Positions 1 through 7,294 of a stretch of DNA of 64,000 nt are shown piece by piece (the stretch's first letter is position 1; the number at the start of each line of letters is the position of its first letter). Origin of the DNA: Erythrobacter crassostreae (GTDB lineage Bacteria > Pseudomonadota > Alphaproteobacteria > Sphingomonadales > Sphingomonadaceae); the NCBI RefSeq assembly GCF_019204045.1, contig NZ_JAGSPC010000001.1, positions 1,364,001 through 1,428,000 on the forward strand, given 5' to 3'. The position numbers and the translations under genes are program-made. Below the pieces are notes generated by a model that saw only the letters and a list, made by a program, of their open reading frames with translations, ran no database searches and had not been told where the DNA came from.

Positions 1-13
1 GTAAATTTTTCAG

Positions 14-41
14 GGCCGCGCTTGGACAAAGCGCGGCCTTT
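14..41 (+). terminator. Rho-independent terminator of an upstream gene
   Basis: A perfect 10-bp GC-rich stem (14-23 pairing with 29-38) encloses a 5-base loop and runs into a short T tract. It probably ends a gene that lies before the window and separates it from the acyl-CoA dehydrogenase that follows. Confidence 0.75.
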
Positions 42-118
42 CCAGCATCCAATCGGACGCTGGACACGTATTTGCTTGAGCAATCAAGCAACCAATCGAC
101 CCTCTAGGAGAGAGCCCC

Positions 119-1327
119 ATGAACCTTGAATTCACGCCTGAAGAAGTGGCGTTCCGCGAGGAAGTTCGCAGCTTTATCGAAGCGAACTATCCCAAGCATC
201 TCGGCGATACCGGTATGCGCGAAGACCTGTCGCGCGAAGATTTCGTCGCGTGGCACAAGGTTCTTGGTGAAAAGGGCTGGTCAACGCCTGCATGGCCGGA
301 AGCGTATGGCGGCACCGGTTGGACCCCGACGCAGCGTTATATTTGGTCAGAAGAAAACGCCCGTGTGAACGCGCTTATGCCGCTGCCATTCGGCGTTTCG
401 ATGGTCGGCCCCGTGATTTATACATTCGGCAATGAAGAGCAGAAAGCCCAGCACCTGCCGGGTATTCGCAGCGGCGAAACATGGTGGTGTCAGGGTTATT
501 CAGAGCCGGGCGCCGGTTCCGATCTCGCCTCGCTCAAGACGACAGCCGTGCGCGATGGCGATCACTATGTGATCAATGGCCAGAAAACATGGACCACGCT
601 GGCGCAGCATGCCGATTGGGGTTTCTTCCTGTGCCGCACCGATCCCGATGCAGCCAAGCCGCAAGAAGGCATCAGCTTCATCCTGCTCGACATGAACACG
701 CCGGGCGTTGAAGTGCGCCCGATCAAGCTGATCGACGGCGGATACGAGGTCAATGAGACGTGGCTTACCGACGTTCGCGTTCCGGTCGAAAACCTTGTGG
801 GTGAAGAGAACAAGGGCTGGACATACGCCAAATTCCTCCTCGCGCATGAGCGCAGCGGAATTGCCGGTGTTGCCCGTTCCAAGCGCGGCGTTGAAAAGCT
901 GCGCGAGATTGCAGGATCCGAAATCCTCGATGGCGAACCGTTAATGAGCGATTTCGATTTTGCGCGCAAAGTCAGCCAGCTTGAGATCGATCTTGCCGCA
1001 CTTGAAATCACCGAACTGCGTACGCTCGCCGGTGAACAGGCCGGTAAAGGTCCGGGCCCGGAAAGCTCGATCCTTAAGATCAAAGGCACCGAGATTCAGC
1101 AGCGCCTGACGGAACTGACACTGGAAGCTGTCGGCAGTTACGGCACGCCGCTTTATGGCAATATCGCAAACGTGCCGGGCGATGCCGGGTCAAACCAGTA
1201 TCCAATCGGGCCGGAATACGCGCAGCATGCCGCGTCCACCTATTTCAACATGCGCAAGACATCGATTTATGGCGGATCGAATGAAATTCAGCGCAACATC
1301 ATCACCAAGATGATCCTCGGCCTCTAA
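119..1327 (+). CDS. Acyl-CoA dehydrogenase (first of a pair)
   Basis: Flavoprotein of the acyl-CoA dehydrogenase family (402 aa, usual length). It would introduce the alpha-beta double bond into an acyl-CoA in the cytoplasm and pass electrons to ETF. Visible marks are the substrate/FAD segment WCQGYSEPGAGSDLASLKT near residue 122 and the C-terminal YGGSNEIQRNIITKMILGL block typical of catalytic FadE-like subunits. A GGAGAG Shine-Dalgarno lies just before the ATG. The next gene is a second, divergent acyl-CoA dehydrogenase 26 bp downstream in the same operon. Adjacent ACAD pairs in actinobacteria and proteobacteria are known to form alpha2-beta2 heterotetramers acting on bulky side chains such as sterols; applying that here is inference. 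Substrate unknown. Confidence 0.93.
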   Translation: MNLEFTPEEVAFREEVRSFIEANYPKHLGDTGMREDLSREDFVAWHKVLGEKGWSTPAWPEAYGGTGWTPTQRYIWSEENARVNALMPLPFGVSMVGPVIYTFGNEEQKAQHLPGIRSGETWWCQGYSEPGAGSDLASLKTTAVRDGDHYVINGQKTWTTLAQHADWGFFLCRTDPDAAKPQEGISFILLDMNTPGVEVRPIKLIDGGYEVNETWLTDVRVPVENLVGEENKGWTYAKFLLAHERSGIAGVARSKRGVEKLREIAGSEILDGEPLMSDFDFARKVSQLEIDLAALEITELRTLAGEQAGKGPGPESSILKIKGTEIQQRLTELTLEAVGSYGTPLYGNIANVPGDAGSNQYPIGPEYAQHAASTYFNMRKTSIYGGSNEIQRNIITKMILGL

Positions 1328-1353
1328 GCCGTAAGCGAAACCGGAGAACATAC

Positions 1354-2484
1354 GTGGATTTCAATTTCACCGAAGAACAAGACATGGTTCGCGACGGCCT
1401 TACCCGAATGGTCCGCGAAAATTATGACTGGGATACGCGCCGCGGAGTCGTGGCCAGCGAAGCGGGATGGCGCCCCGAGGTATGGGCGCAGCTTGCCGAG
1501 CTTGGCATTCTGGGCATGCCTTTCAGCGAGGAAGATGGCGGTTTTGGCGGCGGTGCTGTCGATTCCATGGTTGTCATGGAAGAATTCGGCAAAGGCCTGG
1601 TGGTTGAGCCATTCGTGCCGACCGTGGTTTGCGCCGGCGGCTTTCTGAAACACGCAGGTACCGCAGCGCAGAAAGAAGAACACATTGGCGGGATCGTTGA
1701 TGGGAGCCGCATATTCGCATTCGCATATGCAGAACCGCGCGGCCGGTATGACTACGCCAACCTCGAAACCACGGCTAAGAAAGACGGCGGCGATTATGTG
1801 CTGAACGGGCACAAAGCGGTCGTCATCGGCGCGCCATGGGCAAGTCATCTGATCGTAACCGCGCGCACTTCGGGCGAGCGGACGGACAAGCAGGGAATCT
1901 CGGTGTTCGTGGTCGACAAATCGGCGGACGGCGTTGTCACTCGTGATTACCCGACCATCGACGGGCGCCACGCTTCCGAGGTTTACTTCGAAAACGTCAC
2001 CGTTTCCCCAGAGGCCCTAATCGGTGAAGAGGGCAACGCTCTGCCACTGATCGAGCGTGTAACGGATGAAGCGATTGCTGCGCAGTGTGCGGAAGCCTGC
2101 GGCGCGATGAAAGTCGCCCACACGATGACGGTCGAATACTCCCGCCAGCGTAAGCAGTTTGGCGTGCCCATCGGTAAGTTTCAGGTGCTCCAGCACCGCA
2201 TGGTCGACATGTACACCGAGTATGAGCAATCGGTTTCGCTGACTTACCTCGCCACATTGCGCCTCGATGCGGATGAACGGACGCGCCAGCTTGCCGTTTC
2301 GGCGGCAAAGGCCCGGATCGGTCAAGCGGCGCATCATATCGGTCAGGAAGCGATCCAGATCCACGGCGGCATGGGCATGACCGATGAGCTTGCGATTGGT
2401 GCCTACTTCAAACGTCTGACGATCTTTGATTCCGAGTTTGGCAATGTCGATCACCATATGAAGCGGCACATCGCGCTTTCATAA
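1354..2484 (+). CDS. Acyl-CoA dehydrogenase (second of a pair)
   Basis: Second acyl-CoA dehydrogenase family protein (376 aa). The start is GTG with GGAGAA six bases upstream. The middle segment FAYAEPRGRYDY replaces the more canonical version seen in its neighbour, and the tail reads GGMGMTDELAIGAYFKRLT followed by FGNVDHHMKRHIALS, so it lacks the GGSNEIQRNII block. This split of features between neighbours is what is seen in heteromeric ACADs, where one subunit carries the base and the other completes the FAD site; that assignment is inference. Same operon as the preceding gene, closed by a hairpin terminator 25 bp after the stop. Confidence 0.92.
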   Translation: MDFNFTEEQDMVRDGLTRMVRENYDWDTRRGVVASEAGWRPEVWAQLAELGILGMPFSEEDGGFGGGAVDSMVVMEEFGKGLVVEPFVPTVVCAGGFLKHAGTAAQKEEHIGGIVDGSRIFAFAYAEPRGRYDYANLETTAKKDGGDYVLNGHKAVVIGAPWASHLIVTARTSGERTDKQGISVFVVDKSADGVVTRDYPTIDGRHASEVYFENVTVSPEALIGEEGNALPLIERVTDEAIAAQCAEACGAMKVAHTMTVEYSRQRKQFGVPIGKFQVLQHRMVDMYTEYEQSVSLTYLATLRLDADERTRQLAVSAAKARIGQAAHHIGQEAIQIHGGMGMTDELAIGAYFKRLTIFDSEFGNVDHHMKRHIALS

Positions 2485-2508
2485 GCGGAGCAATTGATAA
2501 TGTTAGAG

Positions 2509-2536
2509 AGGGGCGGTTCTGCGGAGCCGCCCTTTT
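2509..2536 (+). terminator. Rho-independent terminator after the ACAD pair
   Basis: GGGCGG (2511-2516) pairs with CCGCCC (2527-2532), extended inward by three pairs around a TGCG tetraloop and followed by TTTT. The T tract is on the plus strand, so it serves the ACAD operon. The convergent minus-strand gene ends immediately beyond it. Confidence 0.8.
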
Positions 2537-3535
2537 CTATTGGGGTGCGAAGAGTGTTTGTTTGAGCGGCAGCGGCTGGCCTGTCTGCTGGATGATCATA
2601 CCAACCCATTGCGCGACTTGAGCAATCTCTTCGGACAGCGTGTCTGACAGTCCTGCTTTGGATTGGGGCTCGCTACCATCGAAGCCGCCGCCGAGCTTGG
2701 AATGGGTGGCAAATGCCGGCCCGTTCACTGCGTCTGCGATGTGCGTGTCTGCGTGCTCTACGCCTGCGAATTCCAGCACCGAACCGATCGTCACTGCGCG
2801 TTCTGCGTTGAAGATATCGCCGTCCAGCACTCGCAGTCTCGGCCCAAATGCGCTGCTGGCGAGGGCGTGGAAGTAATTCTGGTTCAGGAACCAAGCGAGG
2901 CCCGCCGCCTGCATATCGGACATGCAAAACAGCTCGCGCTCGTCCATCCCGAAATCCATTCCGGCATAACTCTGCATTTCCAGCAGCAGGTTTCGCGCCC
3001 ATCTGCGGCCATGCATCCCCTTTCGCGCAACGCTTTCCAGAAAGGTTTCCAGCGGATTGCTCATCAGGATTGACCGCGCATCCCCGCATGACTGGAGCAA
3101 TTGCGGGATCAGCCGGTTGGAATGGTTGGTGGGTTTCACAAACACGGCCTGCGCATCGCTGCGTTTGCGCGCCAGCAGTCGCATGATCGGTTGCACCAGC
3201 GGAGCAGCCTGATCACCCGCGCCGGACAGGTTCGCAAAGATACCCGGCTCACTCATTCCAACGGACACGCTCGGAATATTCAGAGCTTTGCTGAGCAGGG
3301 TCGAGCGGCAAAACGCGGTGTGAAAAATGAAATGCAGAGGGCCGGACTCGACCTCCATTGCCATCACTTCATCAACGCTCGCTGTGGCTTTGTCCTGTGT
3401 TTGGTAGTCCGCCAGAAAGCCCGGCTTGGTAAATTCACTGCCTGGAATCTGTAGAAACTCTACCTGCCGCGCGTTCCAATCCACGCGGTGCGGTATCCAG
3501 TCGGGATTAGAAGCGATGTCAGCAGGGGATATCAT
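2537..3535 (-). CDS. Sulfotransferase-like P-loop protein
   Basis: Hypothetical cytoplasmic protein, 332 aa. The segment FIFHTAFCRSTLLSKAL (about residues 90-106) resembles the 5'-phosphosulfate-binding loop of the sulfotransferase fold, although the usual Gly-Thr/Ser pattern is changed to CRST. A later stretch, ARSILMSNPLETFLESVARKG, resembles the 3'-phosphate-binding region of that fold. No second domain, signal peptide or membrane segment is seen. It is transcribed towards the ACAD pair and divergently from the crotonase. It could be a true PAPS-dependent sulfotransferase acting on a lipid or acyl substrate, or a degenerate member; the function is not established from sequence alone. Confidence 0.8.
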   Translation of the reverse strand: MISPADIASNPDWIPHRVDWNARQVEFLQIPGSEFTKPGFLADYQTQDKATASVDEVMAMEVESGPLHFIFHTAFCRSTLLSKALNIPSVSVGMSEPGIFANLSGAGDQAAPLVQPIMRLLARKRSDAQAVFVKPTNHSNRLIPQLLQSCGDARSILMSNPLETFLESVARKGMHGRRWARNLLLEMQSYAGMDFGMDERELFCMSDMQAAGLAWFLNQNYFHALASSAFGPRLRVLDGDIFNAERAVTIGSVLEFAGVEHADTHIADAVNGPAFATHSKLGGGFDGSEPQSKAGLSDTLSEEIAQVAQWVGMIIQQTGQPLPLKQTLFAPQ

Positions 3536-3563
3536 AAGCCCATCCTATCCACTGGCTCGCGAT

Positions 3564-3645
3564 GTGTCAGCCACGCTGATGTGCAAAACGGCGGACGCAA
3601 ATCGGAAGTGCGGGGTTTTCTGTCGCAAACCAGTGTGTCAGACAC
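3564..3645. promoter_or_regulatory. Paired GTGTCAGnCAC sites in a divergent promoter region
   Basis: Two 11-mers of the form GTGTCAGnCAC lie at 3564-3574 and 3635-3645. The second is a perfect palindrome (GTGTC-A-GACAC) and lies about 20 bp before the crotonase start; the first lies near the start of the divergent sulfotransferase-like gene. Two copies 71 bp apart between divergent genes suggest operators for one regulator. This is a pattern inference only. Confidence 0.35.
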
Positions 3646-3665
3646 GGTTTCAAGGAGAGACTGAT

Positions 3666-4538
3666 ATGACCGACTACACGCAAATTCTTGTCGAAAAAGC
3701 TGATGGCATTGCGACCATCACGTTGAACCGTCCTGAAAAAATGAACGCCTACACGCGGACTATGGGCGCGGAGATTATGGCAGCGATGGACGATATCGAT
3801 GCAGATGACGGTGTACGGGCAGTGATCTTTACCGGCAGCGGTGATCGGGCGTTTTGTGCGGGCGCTGATCTGACACCGGAAGGGGGAGGGCACGTTTTCT
3901 CAGATCCTAACGAGGTCGACGATCTTTCGGACGAGCGCGTGCGGGACGGCGGCGGAATGCTCACTTTGCGATTGTTTGAAAGCAAGAAGCCGCTGATCTC
4001 CGCATGCAACGGTGTCGCAGTCGGCGTGGGCGCGACGATGCAACTGGCAATGGATATCCGGCTGGCAAGCGATAATGCACGTTACGGTTTTGTATTTGCG
4101 CGTCGCGGTATCGTGCCAGAGGCCGCATCCAGCTGGTTTTTGCCCAGACTTGTCGGCATCAGCCAGGCGCTAGAATGGTGCTATTCCGGCCGTGTTTTCG
4201 ATGCGGAGGAGGCGAAGTCCGGCGGCCTGATCCGTTCGATTCACACGCAAGGCGGCTTGATGCAGGCGGCCCGCGAGATTGGCCGGGAAATTGCCGACAA
4301 CACTTCTGCTGTATCGGTCGCTATGACCCGGGCGATGATGTGGCGGTTGATGAACACCGATCACCCGATGGAGGCGCACAAGATCGATAGCCGCGCAATC
4401 TACCGTCTATCGCGCGGCGAAGATGCGAAAGAGGGTATCGCCAGTTTCCTGGAAAAGCGGAACCCTGTTTATCCAGCAAAAGTCAGCGAAGACATGCCTG
4501 ATTTTTATCCGTGGTGGGATGAACGACCCTACTCCTGA
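3666..4538 (+). CDS. Enoyl-CoA hydratase/isomerase family protein (crotonase)
   Basis: Crotonase-fold enzyme (290 aa) expected to hydrate or isomerise an enoyl-CoA in the cytoplasm. The ATG is chosen because AAGGAGAG lies 8 bases before it; an in-frame upstream extension would run through the promoter region and has no family similarity. Family marks: ITLNRPEKMNAY near the N terminus, the oxyanion-hole segment FCAGADLTPEGG, and MQLAMDIRLASDNARYGFVFARRGIVPEAASSW, which carries the catalytic-loop glutamate. Its position with two ACADs and a MarR regulator suggests one catabolic route for an acyl-CoA. Exact substrate unknown. Confidence 0.92.
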   Translation: MTDYTQILVEKADGIATITLNRPEKMNAYTRTMGAEIMAAMDDIDADDGVRAVIFTGSGDRAFCAGADLTPEGGGHVFSDPNEVDDLSDERVRDGGGMLTLRLFESKKPLISACNGVAVGVGATMQLAMDIRLASDNARYGFVFARRGIVPEAASSWFLPRLVGISQALEWCYSGRVFDAEEAKSGGLIRSIHTQGGLMQAAREIGREIADNTSAVSVAMTRAMMWRLMNTDHPMEAHKIDSRAIYRLSRGEDAKEGIASFLEKRNPVYPAKVSEDMPDFYPWWDERPYS

Positions 4539-4562
4539 CCCGGCGGGGGCTTGCAAATTGCG

Positions 4563-4582
4563 ATGGTTTCATGGGAAACCAT
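4563..4582. promoter_or_regulatory. Operator-like palindrome ATGGTTTCATGGGAAACCAT
   Basis: A perfect 8-bp inverted repeat (ATGGTTTC / GAAACCAT) with a 4-bp centre ends four bases before the ATG of the MarR-family gene. Its size and placement are those of a MarR-type autoregulatory operator, which would block transcription or initiation of the regulator itself. The regulator-site pairing is inference. Confidence 0.55.
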
Positions 4583-4586
4583 TCTG

Positions 4587-5081
4587 ATGAGCAAGACTGC
4601 AAACGACAATTCAGAGCATTCGCAGGCCGATTGGCGGCTCGCCGAGTTTCTACCGTATCAGCTTTCGATCACATCGAACGCTGTCAGCGACCTGATGTCC
4701 GAGCGTTATCGCAGGCGCTTTGGCCTTAAAGTGCCAGAATGGCGGGTGATGGCGGTGCTGGGCGATAGCGACACTGATTCTGCTACGCAGCAAGCGCTCA
4801 CCCAGGCGACGTTGATGGACAAGGTAGCGGTGAACCGCGCCTGTAAAGTGCTTGAGGAACGGGGCCTGATCGAACGCGTGCCCAACGAAAGCGATGGCCG
4901 TTCGCACCTTCTCGAACTCACAGAAGAGGGGCGGGCCATCCATCGGGAGGTCATGCCTCTCGTCATTGCAAGCGAAAGCGAGCTGTTCGAGGGTTTTACG
5001 CCGCAAGAACGCCAGCAGTTCCGCGAATTGCTTGGCCGGATGCGCCAGAGGGCTGCGGCAATTGGCGAACTATCCGTTTAA
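4587..5081 (+). CDS. MarR-family transcriptional regulator
   Basis: Winged-helix regulator of the MarR family (164 aa), acting as a DNA-binding dimer. The start is placed at the ATG giving MSKTANDN because an upstream in-frame ATG would put the palindromic operator inside the coding region. The core TLMDKVAVNRACKVLEERGLIERVPNESDGRSHLLELTEEG is the recognition helix plus wing (about residues 72-112). It follows the crotonase by 48 bp on the same strand and probably responds to an aromatic or acyl ligand of this catabolic cluster, as many MarR proteins do; the ligand is not known. Confidence 0.9.
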   Translation: MSKTANDNSEHSQADWRLAEFLPYQLSITSNAVSDLMSERYRRRFGLKVPEWRVMAVLGDSDTDSATQQALTQATLMDKVAVNRACKVLEERGLIERVPNESDGRSHLLELTEEGRAIHREVMPLVIASESELFEGFTPQERQQFRELLGRMRQRAAAIGELSV

Positions 5082-5096
5082 TCTTTCCGTATGTGC

Positions 5097-5139
5097 AAAG
5101 GGGCCGCTCAAGCGAACTTGAACGACCCCTTCGTTTTTT
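5097..5139. terminator. Terminator between MarR and tadC
   Basis: AAAGGGGCCGCTCAAG pairs with CTTGAACGACCCCTT apart from small mismatches, followed by a TTTTTT run on the plus strand. It closes the MarR transcript; with the weaker T tract on the other strand it may also stop the convergent Tad operon. Confidence 0.8.
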
Positions 5140-5172
5140 GCGAGTAATCGTGCCTCGATTTACTCGTAACTC

Positions 5173-6174
5173 TTATTCCTTGTTGATCAGAGCATCGGAG
5201 ATCGAGCAGGCCGCAGGGCCGAGGATCACGATGAAGAGAACAGGAAGAATAAACAGAATGAGCGGAACCGTCATAATCGCCGGCAGACGCGCGGCTTTTT
5301 CTTCGGCGCGCATCATACGCTCGTTACGGAATTCAGCGGACAGCACACGAAGCGCGGATGCCAGCGGAGTACCGTAGCGTTCCGTTTGAACCATGGTGGT
5401 TACCACGCCTTTGACCGCTTCGAGATTGACGCGGTAGGCAAGGTTGTTGAATGCCTGACGCCGCTCATTGAGGAACGACAGCTCAATCGCGGTAAGCGCG
5501 AATTCGTCACCCAATTCAGGGTAAGCCCGGCCCAATTCTTTCGCCACACGGTTAAACGCTGCGTCGACAGTGAGGCCGGCTTCGGCACAAATCACGAGCA
5601 AGTCGAGCGCATCCGGCAGACCCTTTTGAATCTCCAATGTCCGCTTGGACGACTTGTTCGACAGGAAGATTTCCGGGCCCTTGTAGGACAGGAACAGGAT
5701 CGCAGACATCGCGCCGAGGCGTTTGATCGGGCCCCAGTCAGGGAAGAAATCGATCCAGTAAATTACAAGCGCGCCGAGAATGCCGAACACAACGGGGAGC
5801 ACCGCACGTGCACCAATGATGTACACGGCCAGCTCTTTATTGCGGATACCGGCGTGGGCCAGCTTTTGCTGGATCACTTCAAGCTGGCTCTCCTGCAGCA
5901 CTTTCATGCTGTCGAGCCGCTCTTTCATTTTATCGGTGCCGTCGGTTTTACGCACCAGGCTTGCGCGCTTTTTCGTACCGGCGGTGATCACGCCAGCTTT
6001 CAGCTCGTCACGGCGGGCCTCAAGTGATTTAACGCGCTTGGCCATCGGATCTTTGATCGTGACCGCGGCATAGATTGCCATGATCACAGCAAAGGCGGCG
6101 AGGCCTGCCAATATGGTGCCTACGATGACGACATCGAAGCCGAGCAGCGTTGGTCCTGCGGGTTGTTCAAACAT
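5173..6174 (-). CDS. tadC: Tad pilus inner-membrane platform protein TadC
   Basis: Type II secretion system F-domain protein (333 aa) of the Tad/Flp pilus, an inner-membrane platform that works with TadB and the CpaF motor. A start-proximal TM (GTILAGLAAFAVIMAIYAAV), a central TM pair near residues 125-165 and a C-terminal TM (IMTVPLILFILPVLFIVIL) flank the cytoplasmic T2SSF domain with KGLPDALDLLVICAEAGLT. GGAAGGA precedes the ATG. It is the last gene of the cpa cluster, 18 bp after tadB. Confidence 0.93.
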   Translation of the reverse strand: MFEQPAGPTLLGFDVVIVGTILAGLAAFAVIMAIYAAVTIKDPMAKRVKSLEARRDELKAGVITAGTKKRASLVRKTDGTDKMKERLDSMKVLQESQLEVIQQKLAHAGIRNKELAVYIIGARAVLPVVFGILGALVIYWIDFFPDWGPIKRLGAMSAILFLSYKGPEIFLSNKSSKRTLEIQKGLPDALDLLVICAEAGLTVDAAFNRVAKELGRAYPELGDEFALTAIELSFLNERRQAFNNLAYRVNLEAVKGVVTTMVQTERYGTPLASALRVLSAEFRNERMMRAEEKAARLPAIMTVPLILFILPVLFIVILGPAACSISDALINKE

Positions 6175-6192
6175 TGTTTTATCCTTCCCGCG

Positions 6193-7164
6193 TTAGATTT
6201 CGAAGTTGACCATTTTGGCCATGATAAAGACCCCGATGCTCATCCAGACGAGCCCGCCAAGGCCGGCGATGATCAGTCGGTCTTCGTAGAAGAAGCCGCC
6301 GATATAGCTCGGGTTGATCATGTAGATCAGGCCGAACACGATGAAGGGCAGGGAGCCAACGATGTAGGCAGAAGCTTTCGATTCCGAACTCATCGCTTTA
6401 ATCTTGAGCTTCATCTGAGACCGTTTGCGCAGCACGTCTGCGAGGTTCGACAGCGTCTCAGCGAGGTTACCACCGGTTTCGCGCTGGATCGCAAGCGTGA
6501 TGCAGAAGAAGTTGAACTCCGGAATGCCGAGGCGGTCAGCCGTATCCTGCAGCGCGTCTTCCATCGTTTTACCGATCTTGATGCGCTCCACGATGCCTTT
6601 AAATTCGATCCCGACAGGGCCATCAACCTCTTGAGCAACAACGCCCAGAGTTTCCGTAACTGGCAGACCGGAACGCAGACCGCGCACCAGCAGTTCGATG
6701 CCATCAGGGAATTTGTTATTAAAACCGGCAGTCCGTTTGTTGATGAAGAAGCCTACAACAAGGTGCGGTAGGCCGGCACCGATCACCAGACCCACTCCGA
6801 GAGAGAGCAGGATCGCACCGCTTTGCATAAAGATGCCCATGGCAATAACCAGAGCGAGCCCGAGAGAAGCGTAAACGTACTGTGTGATGGTCCAACCTTT
6901 GCCGGTCCGGTCGAGCCGAACAGCCAAGGCTTCCAACCGCGAGCCAGAACCCGCGACATGGTGCGATTTTGGCTTACGCGCGGCGATCGCTTTCTTCAGC
7001 TGCGACTCCATTTTGGTGTCGGCATTTTCAGAATGGCGATAACGCAATGCGTCGAGCCGGCGTTTTTGCGCAGAGCCGACAGCCGGACCGCTAAAGGCCG
7101 AATAGCCTAAGACGATCACGGCAAAAATGCCGACAGTAATGAGCAGGGTTTGGGTAAAGTCCAT
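6193..7164 (-). CDS. tadB: Tad pilus inner-membrane platform protein TadB
   Basis: Second T2SSF-domain platform protein (323 aa), paralogous to TadC. An N-terminal TM begins at residue 7, a TM pair lies near 100-145, followed by the cytoplasmic T2SSF domain (FPDGIELLVRGLRSGLPVTETLG, then ETGGNLAETLSNLADVLRKR) and a C-terminal TM pair. Normally the ATPase gene cpaF lies immediately upstream; here the upstream gene is cpaE across a 130-bp gap. Confidence 0.93.
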   Translation of the reverse strand: MDFTQTLLITVGIFAVIVLGYSAFSGPAVGSAQKRRLDALRYRHSENADTKMESQLKKAIAARKPKSHHVAGSGSRLEALAVRLDRTGKGWTITQYVYASLGLALVIAMGIFMQSGAILLSLGVGLVIGAGLPHLVVGFFINKRTAGFNNKFPDGIELLVRGLRSGLPVTETLGVVAQEVDGPVGIEFKGIVERIKIGKTMEDALQDTADRLGIPEFNFFCITLAIQRETGGNLAETLSNLADVLRKRSQMKLKIKAMSSESKASAYIVGSLPFIVFGLIYMINPSYIGGFFYEDRLIIAGLGGLVWMSIGVFIMAKMVNFEI

Positions 7165-7294
7165 TATAGCATCCCGCCTGGTTCAACACGTTGCGCTGCG
7201 CGGTTCGCAGCATTGCCTTTTCGGGCCGCAGAAACGGCCCGCCGCAGTCGGACTTGCCCGTAGTGGCAATGCCCGACCGCGAGGGAAGAGTGGC
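7165..7294 (-). other. Intergenic gap where cpaF would be expected
   Basis: This 130-bp stretch separates cpaE from tadB. In Caulobacter-type tad loci the secretion ATPase cpaF (roughly 450-500 codons) occupies this place. The gap contains a GGGCCG/CGGCCC hairpin. One minus-strand frame stays open from just after the cpaE stop to a TAA that overlaps the tadB ATG (about 43 codons, ending RVEPGGML). That tail has no Walker or His-box motif, so a cpaF remnant is possible but unproven. Confidence 0.6.

Noticed and set aside
7165..7294. 43-codon frame ending at the tadB start as a remnant of cpaF
   Set aside because: Suggestive stop-start overlap, but no CpaF motif can be read in so short a stretch; kept only as a possibility in the finding on the missing gene.
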